From DATDCY01 sp964513745 (GTDB lineage Bacteria; JAUVQV01; DATDCY01): 64,000 bases of DNA. Within the stretch, counting starts at the first letter, position 1; every line of letters starts with the position of its first letter. Of this stretch, positions 7,067-16,359 are shown piece after piece. The notes beneath the pieces were generated by a model. The model searched no databases. It was not told the DNA's origin and saw only the letters and a list, made by a program, of their open reading frames with translations. The stretch covers positions 13,633 to 77,632 of the forward strand of contig CAZEOK010000001.1 of the NCBI GenBank assembly GCA_964513745.1, written 5' to 3'. Position numbers and translations under genes: made by a program.

Positions 7067-8212
7067 ATGAAATCTGCTTTTCGAAACCGTCTGGCCGCCG
7101 TTGCCACCGGCTGCTGCATCCTGTCCTTGGCGGTCACCGCGCCGTCCGGCGCCTTCGCGACCGGCGACCCGATCCGCCTCGGCGTCGCTGGACCGCAGTC
7201 CGGGGACCTGGCCTCCTACGGCATTCCGTCGTCGCGCGCGGCCGAACTCGTCGTCAAGGAGGTCAATGCCAAGGGCGGCATTCTCGGCCGACAGGTGCAG
7301 TTGCTTGTCGAGGACGATGTCTGCAAGCCGGAGATCGCGGCCAACACCGCGGGCAAGCTGGTCTCCGACCGGGCCGACGCGGTGCTCGGCCATATCTGCA
7401 GCGGCGCCGCGAAAGCCGCGCTCGGGATTTACCGCGACGCCGGGGTCATCGCGATGTCGCCGTCCGCGACGAATCCCGAGCTGACCCAGAGCGGCCAGTA
7501 CCCGAACTTCTACCGCACGATCGCCCCCGACGACGCGCAGGCCCGGATCGAGGTGGACTTCGCGCTCGACACCCTCAAGATCAGGAAGATCGCCGTTCTG
7601 CACGACAAGCAGGACTATGGGCGCGGCCTCGCCGAGTTCGCGAGAAAATTCATCGAGGCCTCGGGAGGCAGGGGAACGGTGGTCCTCTTCGAGGGGATCA
7701 CGCCCGGCGCGGTGGACTACTCCGCGATCGTGCAGAAGGTCCGCCAGTCCGGAGCCGAGGCGGTGATCTACGGCGGCTACCACCCGGAGGCCTCCAAGCT
7801 CGTCTCGGGGATGCGCAAGAAAAAGATCATGCTCCCGTTCATCTCGGACGACGGCGTCAAGGATGACACCTTCATCAAGGTCGCCGGCGCGTTTGCCGAG
7901 GGTGTCTACGCGTCCGGCCCGCGCGACACCTCGACCAACCCGCTCGCGATCAAGGCCTTCGCCGCCCACCGCGCGGCCTACGGGGGCGACCCCGGAGCGT
8001 TCTACCTCAACGCCTGGGCAGCGACCCAGGCACTGTTGAACGCGATCGCCAAGGCCGGGTCGACCGACGCCGCGGCGGTCGCCAGGGCGCTGCGCAGCGA
8101 GTACGTCGAGACGCCGCTCGGCAGGATCCGGTTTGACCAGCGGGGGGACGCCGAGGGCGTCGGCTTTGCGATGTACCGGGTGGAGAAGGGCGTCTACGTC
8201 GAGGTGAAGTGA
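7067..8212 (+). CDS. livK: Branched-chain amino acid ABC transporter, periplasmic binding protein
   Basis: A 381-residue type I periplasmic binding protein (Leu/Ile/Val-binding family) that captures amino acids or related ligands for the LivHMGF transporter encoded next. The start is the ATG at 7067 with a GGAGGAG site upstream. A signal peptide follows (MKSAFRNRLAAVATGCCILS to about residue 31, ending AFA). The mature part begins DPIRLGVAGPQSGDLASYGI and contains NAKGGILGRQVQLLVEDD, the standard ligand-pocket region. An open frame extends upstream, but it runs through the desulforedoxin gene and is not coding. Confidence 0.95.
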   Translation: MKSAFRNRLAAVATGCCILSLAVTAPSGAFATGDPIRLGVAGPQSGDLASYGIPSSRAAELVVKEVNAKGGILGRQVQLLVEDDVCKPEIAANTAGKLVSDRADAVLGHICSGAAKAALGIYRDAGVIAMSPSATNPELTQSGQYPNFYRTIAPDDAQARIEVDFALDTLKIRKIAVLHDKQDYGRGLAEFARKFIEASGGRGTVVLFEGITPGAVDYSAIVQKVRQSGAEAVIYGGYHPEASKLVSGMRKKKIMLPFISDDGVKDDTFIKVAGAFAEGVYASGPRDTSTNPLAIKAFAAHRAAYGGDPGAFYLNAWAATQALLNAIAKAGSTDAAAVARALRSEYVETPLGRIRFDQRGDAEGVGFAMYRVEKGVYVEVK

Positions 8213-8240
8213 CCTCGCGCGGGTCCCGTCGCGCCGTCGC

Positions 8241-9143
8241 ATGGACTATTTCCTCGAGTTGTTCGTCAGCGGGCTGACCCGCGGGAGCATCTACGCCCTG
8301 ATCGCTCTCGGTTACACGATGGTCTACGGGATCCTGGAGTTGATCAACTTCGCCCACGGCGAGATATACATGATCGGCGCCTTCACGGGACTGATCGCCG
8401 CGACGCTGCTCTCCTGGACGGGGCTGCCGCCGCTGGCGATCCTGCTGCTCGCGGCGATCGCCGCGGCGGCCTGGGCGGCGGCCTGGGGGCTTGCGGTGGA
8501 GCGCATCGCCTACCGGCCGCTGCGCGGCGCGCCGCGACTGGCGCCGCTGATCAGCGCCATCGGCATGTCGATCCTGCTGCAGAATTTCGTGCTGCTCGCG
8601 CAGACGTCCGACTTCGTCTCGTTCGCCAACCTTGTCCCGGACATCCCCCTGCTGGCGCCGCACGCCGCGATCATCGGCTCAACCGAAGTCGTGATCCTGC
8701 TGGTCACCGCCGCCGCGATGCTCTGCCTGACGCTTTTCGTGCGCTGGACCGCCACCGGCCGGGCGATGCGCGCAGTGGCCCAGGACCGGACGATGGCTCT
8801 GCTCTGCGGCGTTGACGTCGATCGGGTCATCGCCGTGACGTTCGCCGTCGGCTCGGCGCTGGCGGCCCTCGGCGGCGTGCTGATCGGCTCGCACGTCGGG
8901 CAGATCAACTTCGCCATCGGCTTTCTCGCCGGGATCAAGGCTTTCACGGCGGCGGTGCTCGGCGGGATCGGGAGCATCCCCGGCGCCGTCATCGGCGGGT
9001 TCATCCTCGGCTGGACCGAGAGCTTCGGCGCGGGCTACGTCTCGAGCGCCTACGAGGACGCCTTCGCGTTCTGCCTGCTCGTGGCCATCCTGATCGTCCG
9101 GCCTTCCGGGCTCCTCGGCAAAGCCCCAACGGGACGTTCATGA
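8241..9143 (+). CDS. livH: Branched-chain amino acid ABC transporter permease LivH
   Basis: This 300-residue inner-membrane permease forms one half of the translocation channel. It starts MDYFLELFVSGLTRGSIYAL, followed by LGYTMVYGILELINFAHGEI, a signature of LivH, and has about eight membrane segments. The C terminus has LAGIKAFTAAVLGGIGSIPG, the cytoplasmic loop region that contacts the ATPase. It lies 28 nt after livK, and its stop overlaps the livM start by 4 nt (ATGA). Confidence 0.95.
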   Translation: MDYFLELFVSGLTRGSIYALIALGYTMVYGILELINFAHGEIYMIGAFTGLIAATLLSWTGLPPLAILLLAAIAAAAWAAAWGLAVERIAYRPLRGAPRLAPLISAIGMSILLQNFVLLAQTSDFVSFANLVPDIPLLAPHAAIIGSTEVVILLVTAAAMLCLTLFVRWTATGRAMRAVAQDRTMALLCGVDVDRVIAVTFAVGSALAALGGVLIGSHVGQINFAIGFLAGIKAFTAAVLGGIGSIPGAVIGGFILGWTESFGAGYVSSAYEDAFAFCLLVAILIVRPSGLLGKAPTGRS

Positions 9144-10360
9144 ACGCTAAAAACATCCGGCTGCGCGCCGAACTCTGGGCCTCGCTGCTCACCGGCGCCG
9201 CCAGCGCGCTGTTGCTCCTCCCGCTGGTTGCCCTCCGCGTCGACGCTGTCGAAAGGACGGTCGCCTGGCGCTGGGGAAGCCTCGGTTGGGCCGCAACAGC
9301 CGCCTTTTTCCTCTCATTCGCCTGGAGACGATGGCTGCGCGCGGGCCCCGCGCGGCACGCGCTCCGGCCCGGCGCAACGCCAACCGCAGCAGTCCACGGC
9401 GGGCTGATTACCGACCTCGTAGCGAGCCCGGTCGGCCGCCGGGTTGCACTCGGCCTGGGCCTGGCGTTCGCGGTGGCGCTGCCGCTTCTGAGTTCCACCT
9501 ACCAGGTGAGCGTCCTGACGTCCGCCCTGATATCCGTCATCCTCGGCCTCGGGCTGAATATCATCGTCGGCCTCGCCGGCATGCTCAACCTCGGGTACGC
9601 GGCCTTTTCTGCGGTGGGGGCTTACGGCTATGCGCTGCTGAACCGGCACTACGGCCTGGGTTTCTGGGGCGCACTCCCCGCCGCCGGCCTGATTGCCGCC
9701 GGCTCCGGGCTGGCGCTCGGCTTCCCGGTGTTGCGGCTGCGCGGGGATTACCTGGCGATCGTCACGCTCGGCTTCGGCGAGATCATCCGGCTGGTGCTCG
9801 AGAACTGGAGCGCGCTGTCGAACGGGCCGAGCGGCATCGCCAACATCCCCCGTCCCGGGATCTTCGGCATAGAACTGGGCCTGCGCGGCGCGACGATCTA
9901 TCTCTATTTCATCGCGCTGGCGCTGGCTGCAGCCACCGCGGTCGCCGTCGCCAGGCTGCGCTTTTCGCGGATCGGCCGCGCCTGGGTGGCGCTGCGCGAG
10001 GACGAGACGGCGGCGACCGCGATGGGAATCGACCGGACCCGCACGAAGCTCACCGCGCTCGCGCTCGGGGGGTTTCTTGCCGGCGTGGCCGGCGTGCTGT
10101 TCGCGGCGCGAACCACCTACGTCAATCCGGCGAGTTTCACCTTTCTCGAGTCGGCAATGGTTCTGGCAATCGTCGTGCTCGGCGGTCCGGGCTCCGTCGG
10201 CGGCGTCGTGATCGCCGCTCTCGTGCTGGTTCTTCTGCCGGAGTATCTGCGGCCCTTTGCGCAGTACCGGATGCTGGTCTTCGGATCGGCACTCGTGCTG
10301 CTGATGATTCAGCGGGCCCGGCGACCGGGCAGCCGGCCCGCCGCGCGGGGGGAGGCGTGA
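9140..10360 (+). CDS. livM: Branched-chain amino acid ABC transporter permease LivM
   Basis: A 406-residue second permease subunit. An N-terminal extension of about 120 residues with two membrane segments precedes the conserved core, which starts near LNIIVGLAGMLNLGYAAFSA. The core also has LRGDYLAIVTLGFGEIIRLV and RIGRAWVALREDETAATAMG, typical LivM motifs including the ATPase-coupling EAA-like loop. Similar N-terminal extensions are common in LivM. The gene overlaps livH at its start and livG at its end. Confidence 0.95.
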   Translation: MNAKNIRLRAELWASLLTGAASALLLLPLVALRVDAVERTVAWRWGSLGWAATAAFFLSFAWRRWLRAGPARHALRPGATPTAAVHGGLITDLVASPVGRRVALGLGLAFAVALPLLSSTYQVSVLTSALISVILGLGLNIIVGLAGMLNLGYAAFSAVGAYGYALLNRHYGLGFWGALPAAGLIAAGSGLALGFPVLRLRGDYLAIVTLGFGEIIRLVLENWSALSNGPSGIANIPRPGIFGIELGLRGATIYLYFIALALAAATAVAVARLRFSRIGRAWVALREDETAATAMGIDRTRTKLTALALGGFLAGVAGVLFAARTTYVNPASFTFLESAMVLAIVVLGGPGSVGGVVIAALVLVLLPEYLRPFAQYRMLVFGSALVLLMIQRARRPGSRPAARGEA

Positions 10361-11178
10361 CGGCGGCGGCGAGAAGCGCTCCGGGAAGCGCGGAGCGGCG
10401 GGTCCTGCTCGAGGCCTGCGGCCTCAGCGTGGCCTTCGGTGGTCTGAAGGCCCTCGACGGCGTCGATCTCCAGGTAATCGATGGTGAGATCGCCGCCCTG
10501 ATCGGCCCGAACGGCGCCGGCAAGACGACGTTGTTCAACTGCCTCACGGGCCTGTGCGTGCCCACCGCCGGCGAGGTGCACATGCTACCCGCGGTCGGGG
10601 GCCGCCGACGACTCGACGGGCTCTCGCCGAACCGGATAGCCTCGCTGGGCGTCGCGCGCACCTTTCAGAACATCCGGCTCTTCCCGGCGATGACCGCGCT
10701 CGAGAACGTGATGGTCGGCCGCCACGTCCGCACCAGGGCCGGCTTCCTCGGGGCGGTGCTGCGCGACGCCGGAACGCGCGCCGAGGAGCGACAGATCGCC
10801 GCGACCTCCCGGGACCTGCTCGCATGGGTCGGGCTCGCTGCCGTCGCGGACGAGCCCGCCGCGAGCCTCCCGTACGGTCTGCAGCGGCGCCTCGAGATTG
10901 CCCGCGCCCTTGCGACGCAGCCGCGGCTGCTGCTGCTCGACGAGCCGGCGGCGGGGATGAACCCGCGCGAGACGACGGAACTGGACGACCTGATCCGGCG
11001 GCTGCGCGACTCGATGAGCCTCACGGTCCTGCTGATCGAGCACGACATGCGGCTCGTGATGGGGCTTGCGCAACGGATTGTCGTCCTCGACTACGGGCGG
11101 CTGATCGCGGTCGGGACGCCCGATCAGGTGCGGGCCGACCCCGAAGTCGTCCGGGCCTACCTCGGGGGACAGCATTGA
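10357..11178 (+). CDS. livG: Branched-chain amino acid ABC transporter ATPase LivG
   Basis: A 273-residue ATP-binding subunit. The GTG at 10357 overlaps the livM stop (GTGA) and is the natural start; the longer upstream open frame is a shadow of livM. It has Walker A (GPNGAGKT), the livG-type loop GVARTFQNIRLFPAMTALEN, a signature sequence SLPYGLQRRLEIARAL in place of the canonical LSGGQ, and Walker B (LLLLDEPAAGMNP). It should pair with LivF on the cytoplasmic face of LivHM. Confidence 0.95.
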   Translation: MTAAARSAPGSAERRVLLEACGLSVAFGGLKALDGVDLQVIDGEIAALIGPNGAGKTTLFNCLTGLCVPTAGEVHMLPAVGGRRRLDGLSPNRIASLGVARTFQNIRLFPAMTALENVMVGRHVRTRAGFLGAVLRDAGTRAEERQIAATSRDLLAWVGLAAVADEPAASLPYGLQRRLEIARALATQPRLLLLDEPAAGMNPRETTELDDLIRRLRDSMSLTVLLIEHDMRLVMGLAQRIVVLDYGRLIAVGTPDQVRADPEVVRAYLGGQH

Positions 11179-11897
11179 AGCGTCCCCCGCTGCTCGAACT
11201 GCGCGGGGTCGCGGCCGGGTACGGGGCGATCGCCGCGCTTGCCGACGTCAGCATCGCGGTCGGCGAGGGCGAGATCGTCACGCTCATCGGCGCCAACGGC
11301 GCGGGCAAGTCCACGACGCTGATGGCGATCTGCGGAGTCGTCCCCGCGAGCAGCGGCGAGATCCTCTTCGCCGGTCGCCCGATCCACCGGCTGCCGGCGT
11401 CGGAGATCGTCCGTCGCGGCGTCGTCCAGGTTCCGGAGGGGCGGCGAATCTTCCCGCGCCTCTCGGTCGCCGAGAACCTGCAGATGGGCGCCTACTGCCG
11501 TCGCGACCCGGACGGCACGCGGCGCGACCGCAACGGCGTCTACGGCCTCTGCCCGGTGCGTGCCCAGCGTCGCCACCAGTTGGGCGGAACGCTCAGCGGC
11601 GGGGAGCAGCAGATGCTCGCGCTCGGCCGCGCGCTGATGGCCGCGCCGCGACTGCTGTTGCTCGACGAGCCCTCGCTCGGGTTGGCGCCGCTGGTGGTGC
11701 GGCAGATCTTCGACACGATCGGCCGGATGAACCGCGAGCGGGAAACGACCATCCTGCTGGTCGAGCAAAACGCCCATCTCGCGCTGCAGACCGCTCATCG
11801 GGGGTACGTGCTGGAGAATGGGCGCGTGGTATTGGCCGGCGCCGGGGCGGCCCTGCTCGAAAACCCCGCGGTGCGGAGCGCATATCTGGGCCTCTGA
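11175..11897 (+). CDS. livF: Branched-chain amino acid ABC transporter ATPase LivF
   Basis: A 240-residue ATP-binding subunit starting at the TTG at 11175, which overlaps the livG stop (TTGA). It contains Walker A (GANGAGKST), the Q-loop region GVVQVPEGRRIFPRLSVAEN, signature LSGGEQQMLALGRALM and Walker B (LLLLDEPSLGL). The stretch around residues 115-130 (NGVYGLCPVRAQRR) is less typical than the usual VY.LFPRL..R sequence, but the frame stays intact. It is the last gene of livKHMGF. Confidence 0.94.
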   Translation: MKRPPLLELRGVAAGYGAIAALADVSIAVGEGEIVTLIGANGAGKSTTLMAICGVVPASSGEILFAGRPIHRLPASEIVRRGVVQVPEGRRIFPRLSVAENLQMGAYCRRDPDGTRRDRNGVYGLCPVRAQRRHQLGGTLSGGEQQMLALGRALMAAPRLLLLDEPSLGLAPLVVRQIFDTIGRMNRERETTILLVEQNAHLALQTAHRGYVLENGRVVLAGAGAALLENPAVRSAYLGL

Positions 11898-12107
11898 CGG
11901 CTCGGCAGGGCAGGCTCGCGCTTCCGGATGAGGGTCCACGCGCAGCGTCAGACTCCGCAGCGCTGCCGGGAACGCACTGCTCCCACGAACACGCCAACAC
12001 CGGGTTCTTGACGAACGAACCTGTCTGGAGGAGACTGATCCGGTGATAGGCGCCCCCATCGGCACGCGTGACCGCCGTCCCCTGACGGTGCGCAGAGGAG
12101 GAACCCC

Positions 12108-12977
12108 ATGAGGATGCGGTGGATCATCGCGACGTTCCTCATCGCCGGCCTGTCCGCCGCGCCCGCCTTCGCAGAAGTCTCAGGTGCCGCCACCACGCCG
12201 CGCACTCTGGCCGTCATCCCCTTCTACGCGCCGGAGCGCATCTGGCAGTTCTACACCCCGTTCATCGAGTACCTCCGGCGCGAGACCGGCGAGCCGTGGG
12301 AGCTCAAACTCTACCCCAACCATGACACGATGATCGAGGGCGTCTGCGCCGGCGAGGTCGATGTCGCGCTGCTCGGACCGGTACCGCTGGCCCGGGTCAA
12401 CAGCAAGTGCGGGGTCGTCCCCTTCCTGGTCCCGAACGGCAAGGACGGCAAGCCGACGTACCGCTCGATGGTGATCACGAGCGAGACCGGGATCACGACG
12501 CTCGCCGGGCTGCGCGGCAAGAAGATCGGCTTTTTCAAAGGCTCCACCGCGGCTCACATCGTCCCGACGAAGATGCTTCGCGACGCCGGCCTCGAACCGG
12601 GATCGTTCGAGCCGGTCTTCCTCGAGAGCCAGGACCGGATCATGACCGGGCTGCTGACGCACGAGGTCTCCGGGGCGGGGGTCAAGGAAACACTCTACCG
12701 CAGGTTCGAGAAGGAACCGGTGCACCTGCTCCAGGCTTCGGAGGACCTGCCGAACTTCTCCTTCTCCGCTCTGCCCGCCCAGCCGCCGGAGCGGCGCGAG
12801 CGCTTCGTCGCAGCGCTGCTCAAGCTGAAGCCGCTTGAAAAACCGGCCGATGCCGCGACCGTGAAGGGCTGGGACGACGAGATCAAGAACGGCTTCGCGC
12901 CCCCCACGCCCGATTTCCTCCCCGCCGTCCTCAAGACCCTCGCGATCTATGAGGCGGTCATGCATGAGACGCCTTAA
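12108..12977 (+). CDS. PhnD-like periplasmic substrate-binding protein
   Basis: This 289-residue protein has a signal peptide (residues 1-22, ending AFA) and a type II binding-protein fold of the phosphate/phosphonate (PhnD) group. Diagnostic stretches are EVDVALLGPVPLARV, where PhnD family members usually have a D-[ILV]-[AG]-x-x-GP/GT turn, and LAGLRGKKIGFFKGSTAAHIVPTKMLRDAGL. No permease or ATPase of a phosphonate transporter is nearby. The gene overlaps the following histidine kinase, so it is more likely a periplasmic ligand sensor than a transport component; the ligand is unknown. A GAGGAGG ribosome site precedes the ATG. The 210 nt upstream, after livF, contain no recognisable gene; a weak TTGACG -35-like box at 12008 was seen. 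Confidence 0.85.
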   Translation: MRMRWIIATFLIAGLSAAPAFAEVSGAATTPRTLAVIPFYAPERIWQFYTPFIEYLRRETGEPWELKLYPNHDTMIEGVCAGEVDVALLGPVPLARVNSKCGVVPFLVPNGKDGKPTYRSMVITSETGITTLAGLRGKKIGFFKGSTAAHIVPTKMLRDAGLEPGSFEPVFLESQDRIMTGLLTHEVSGAGVKETLYRRFEKEPVHLLQASEDLPNFSFSALPAQPPERRERFVAALLKLKPLEKPADAATVKGWDDEIKNGFAPPTPDFLPAVLKTLAIYEAVMHETP

Positions 12978-15255
12978 CAGCAGCATCGAAAACCGGATCC
13001 TGCTGCCGATTTTCGCGCTGGTCGCGGTGCTGACCTCGGCGCTGCTGCTGCTGGCGTACACGGTCTCGAACAACGTCAGGGAGGACTACCAGCGCTTCAC
13101 GGTCACCGCGTCGGCGAGCCATGTCACGACGATCCTGGAAATGGCGGCCGCCGATCTCACCGCGGCCAGGCTCGGTGACAACCCCGTGGTGGTGGAGGCG
13201 AAACAGGGCGCGGTCCGCGAGGCGATCTCCCTGTTCTGGTCGCGCAACGGGCTCCAGGGCATCATCGCGGCCGCCGACGGCACGGTCCTGAACTCCACGC
13301 TGGAGCCGGAGGAGATCACCGACGTCCTCGCGCGGCTCCGCCCCGGGTATTTTACCGTCCCGGGCCCCGGGGGGAAGCTGCACTGCCTGGCGCAGACGTT
13401 CCCGCTCTGGGGGTGGACCGTGACATCGGTGATGCGGCACTCCATCTACCAGGTCATGCGCAAGGAGTTGACGTACCTGCTCCCGCTGGTGCTGCTCGGG
13501 GCCCTGGTGCTGCTCTGGGGTCTCCACCGCATCCTGCATCGCAACCTCCAGCGCCCCGTGGCCGAGATGATCGCGGCCGTCGAGACACAGCGTGATGTGC
13601 CCCCGACCGGCATCGCTGAGTTCGACGGCATCGGGTCCGCGGTGAACCAGGCGCTCGCGCGCGTCCGGGAGCGCTCGACGCAGCTCGCCGGAGAGCTGGA
13701 GCAACGGCGCCGGGCGGAGGCCGCGTTGCGCGACAAGGAGGAGCGCATCCGACTGCTGCTGAACTCGACGGCGGAGGGAATCTACGGCGTCGACACCGCC
13801 GGCATCTGCACCTTCTGCAACCCGGCCTGCCTCCGGATGCTCGGCTACGACCGCGAGGAGGATCTTCTCGGGCGCAACATCCACGAGATCGTGCACCACA
13901 CCCGCCGCGACGGGACGGTCTATCCCGAGGCGGAGTGCCGGATACTCCTGGCCTATCGTGAACGGCGCGGGGTGCACGCCGAGGACGAAGTCTTCTGGCG
14001 CAAGGACGGGAGCAGCTTCCCGGTCGAGTACTGGTCGCACCCGGTGATCGACGACGAGGGCGTCACCGGGGCGGTGGTGGCCTTCTTCGACACCACGCAG
14101 CATACCGTGCTCGAGCAGCAGCTGCGGCAATCGCAGAAGATGGAGGCCGTCGGGCGGCTGGCGGGCGGGATCGCGCACGACTTCAACAACATGCTGATGG
14201 CCATCGTCGGCTACGCCAGCATGGCCCGCGAGCTGTCCCCCGCGGGCAGCAAACCGCGCCACTACAGCGAACAGGTCCTGTCCGCTGCGGAAAAGGCCAC
14301 CGACCTCACGCGCCAGATCCTGGCCTTCAGCCGCAAGCAGATGATGTCTCCGGCGCCGGTCGACCTGAACGGCGTCATCCTCGGCATGGGCAAGATCATC
14401 GCGCGGGTGCTCGGCGAGGATATCCAGATCGGCCTGGATCTTTCCGGCACCAAGCTCGTGGCGATGGCCGACCGCGGCCAGATCGAGCAGGTGCTGATGA
14501 ACCTGTTCACGAACGCCCGCGATGCGATGCCGGCCGGCGGGCGGCTGGCGATCGGCACCAAGGCCATCCCCTGCAACCGGGAAAGCGCCGAGATCCACGG
14601 GCTCGAAGTCGAGGGCTGGTACGCGCTGATCACGGTCTCGGACACCGGCACGGGCATGGATCCGAAGACCAGGGAGAAGATCTTCGAGCCGTTCTTCACG
14701 ACCAAGGAGCTCGGCAAGGGGACCGGCCTCGGCCTGTCCATCGTCTACGGCATCATCAAGCAGCACCACGGGCAGATCAGCGTCTACAGCGAGCTCGGGC
14801 GGGGCACCACCTTCCGGATCTACCTGCCGCTGACCTCGGACGAAGAGTTCACCGAGACCGCGCAGCCGCCGATCGCGGTGCGGGGAGGCGCGGAGACGGT
14901 GCTGCTGGCGGAGGACAACGAGGACGTGCGGAACCTGGCGCGACAAGTGCTCGAAGATGCCGGCTATCGGGTCCTCACGGCCGGCGACGGCGAAGAAGCG
15001 GTCCGGCTCTTCGCCGCGAACCCGAACGGGATCGGGCTTTGTCTCATCGATGTCGTGATGCCCCGCAAGACTGGCAAGCAGGCGCTGGACGAAATCCGGG
15101 CCCTGCGACCCGGGGCACGCGCCCTCTTCATGAGCGGCTACGCGGCGGACATCCTCGGTGACGCCAAGCGCGCCGGCCCGGACGTCGTGATCCTCGCAAA
15201 GCCGCTGCTGCCGCAGGAGCTGCTGCGCAAGGTGCGCGAGACGCTCGACGCCTGA
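12964..15255 (+). CDS. Membrane hybrid histidine kinase (PAS, HisKA, HATPase, receiver)
   Basis: A 763-residue sensor kinase. A membrane segment near residues 12-34 and another near 170-190 enclose an about 135-residue periplasmic domain. A HAMP-like linker, a PAS domain (about 250-380), a dimerisation domain with phosphorylatable His405 (GGIAHDFNNM), an ATPase domain (QVLMNLFTNARDAM, DTGTGMD, GTGLGLSIVYGI) and a C-terminal receiver with Asp696 (LIDVVMP) follow. The ATG at 12964 lies 14 nt inside the end of the binding-protein gene and has GAGGCGG upstream; an ATG at 12949 is possible. The overlap implies translational coupling and a shared sensing role. No separate DNA-binding regulator is adjacent, so the output partner is unknown. 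Confidence 0.93.
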   Translation: MRRLNSSIENRILLPIFALVAVLTSALLLLAYTVSNNVREDYQRFTVTASASHVTTILEMAAADLTAARLGDNPVVVEAKQGAVREAISLFWSRNGLQGIIAAADGTVLNSTLEPEEITDVLARLRPGYFTVPGPGGKLHCLAQTFPLWGWTVTSVMRHSIYQVMRKELTYLLPLVLLGALVLLWGLHRILHRNLQRPVAEMIAAVETQRDVPPTGIAEFDGIGSAVNQALARVRERSTQLAGELEQRRRAEAALRDKEERIRLLLNSTAEGIYGVDTAGICTFCNPACLRMLGYDREEDLLGRNIHEIVHHTRRDGTVYPEAECRILLAYRERRGVHAEDEVFWRKDGSSFPVEYWSHPVIDDEGVTGAVVAFFDTTQHTVLEQQLRQSQKMEAVGRLAGGIAHDFNNMLMAIVGYASMARELSPAGSKPRHYSEQVLSAAEKATDLTRQILAFSRKQMMSPAPVDLNGVILGMGKIIARVLGEDIQIGLDLSGTKLVAMADRGQIEQVLMNLFTNARDAMPAGGRLAIGTKAIPCNRESAEIHGLEVEGWYALITVSDTGTGMDPKTREKIFEPFFTTKELGKGTGLGLSIVYGIIKQHHGQISVYSELGRGTTFRIYLPLTSDEEFTETAQPPIAVRGGAETVLLAEDNEDVRNLARQVLEDAGYRVLTAGDGEEAVRLFAANPNGIGLCLIDVVMPRKTGKQALDEIRALRPGARALFMSGYAADILGDAKRAGPDVVILAKPLLPQELLRKVRETLDA

Positions 15256-15273
15256 GCGGGATTTCGATCGTCG

Positions 15274-16335
15274 ATGACCGCCCGCATCGGCTGCCTCGGG
15301 CCGCCACCGGCATCATCGCCCGTCGCGCTGCGCGGGCTGCTGCCGCACGATGTCCACGCCAGGTTTGCCGCCTCCGGCATCGACGAGGGCGAGGCGCGCC
15401 GGATCTTCTCCGCCGTCGTCAACCGCTTCGCCGACGATCTGTCGGGAGTGCGTGGTCTGCGGCGTTCGGTGCGCGAGGCGGTGCTGCGGGACTCCCGCCT
15501 CGACGCGCCGCAGGTGCTCGAACGGCGCGAGGCGGCTGACGGTTTCGTTAAGTACCTGCTCGCCCTGCGCGACGGCCTGCGAGTGGAGGCCGTGCGCATT
15601 CCGCTCGAGCGCCCGCGCGCATCGGTCTGCCTTTCGTCGATGGTCGGCTGCGTGTTGCGCTGCGCGTTTTGCGCGACCGGGCGCCTCGGTTTCACGCGCG
15701 CCCTCGACGCCGACGAGATGGTCGGCCAGTTCCTGCGCGTGCGCGCGGAGAGCCCGCGGCCGGTGACCGGCGCGGTCTTCATGGGGATGGGCGAGCCGCT
15801 GCTGAACTACGACGCCGTCATCCGCGCGGCCTACATCCTCTCCCAGCCCGGGGGGGGCGGCATATCCTCCAAGGCGATCAGCGTCGGCACTGCCGGCGTG
15901 ATCCCGGCCATCCGGCGCTTCACGGCGGAGCGCCACCCCTTCCGCCTCTTCATCTCGCTGACGGCGGCTGCGAGCGCCAAGCGCCGCGCCTTTCTTCCCC
16001 ACGAATCCGCCTGGCCGGTCGAGGATCTGGCCACGGCGATCCGCGAGCGGGCGCACGCCACCCGCGGGCGGGTGAACGTCGCCTGGGTCATGATCAGCGG
16101 CGTCAACACCGGCGTCGAGGACGCCGACGACCTGGCGCGCCTCCTCGCCGGCGTCCCGCTGATCATCAACCTGATCGACGTCCAGGACCCGAGCGGGAGG
16201 TATCGCCCGCCCGGGGAGGCCGAGCGGAAATCATTCCGCGACGCGCTGACCGCGCGGCTCGGCCAGCCGACCGTCTGGCGCTACAGCGGCGGCGCCGAGA
16301 TCGGCGCGGCCTGCGGGATGCTCGCGGGGCGGTGA
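15274..16335 (+). CDS. RlmN/Cfr-family radical SAM RNA methyltransferase-like protein
   Basis: This 353-residue protein has the RlmN/Cfr architecture. The CX3CX2C cluster motif is Cys126-Cys130-Cys133 (GCVLRCAFCATG), with the extra conserved Cys119 seven residues earlier. The C terminus has WRYSGGAEIGAACGMLAG, with Cys347 at the position of the methyl-carrying cysteine of the family. GAVFMGMGEPLLNYDAV and SVGTAGVIPAI are also family motifs. RlmN methylates A2503 of 23S rRNA and some tRNAs. The protein is divergent at the N terminus and in the central region, so a second RlmN-like paralogue with another RNA target is possible. It lies 18 nt after the kinase gene. Confidence 0.8.
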   Translation: MTARIGCLGPPPASSPVALRGLLPHDVHARFAASGIDEGEARRIFSAVVNRFADDLSGVRGLRRSVREAVLRDSRLDAPQVLERREAADGFVKYLLALRDGLRVEAVRIPLERPRASVCLSSMVGCVLRCAFCATGRLGFTRALDADEMVGQFLRVRAESPRPVTGAVFMGMGEPLLNYDAVIRAAYILSQPGGGGISSKAISVGTAGVIPAIRRFTAERHPFRLFISLTAAASAKRRAFLPHESAWPVEDLATAIRERAHATRGRVNVAWVMISGVNTGVEDADDLARLLAGVPLIINLIDVQDPSGRYRPPGEAERKSFRDALTARLGQPTVWRYSGGAEIGAACGMLAGR

Positions 16336-16359
16336 CGCCGCCGGCCAGTCAGCTCCACG

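Noticed and set aside
11515..11575. Possible local frameshift in livF
   Set aside because: The residues are atypical (NGVYGLCPVRAQRR), but the family motif RRHQLGGTLSGGE resumes in the same frame and length is normal, so this is divergence.
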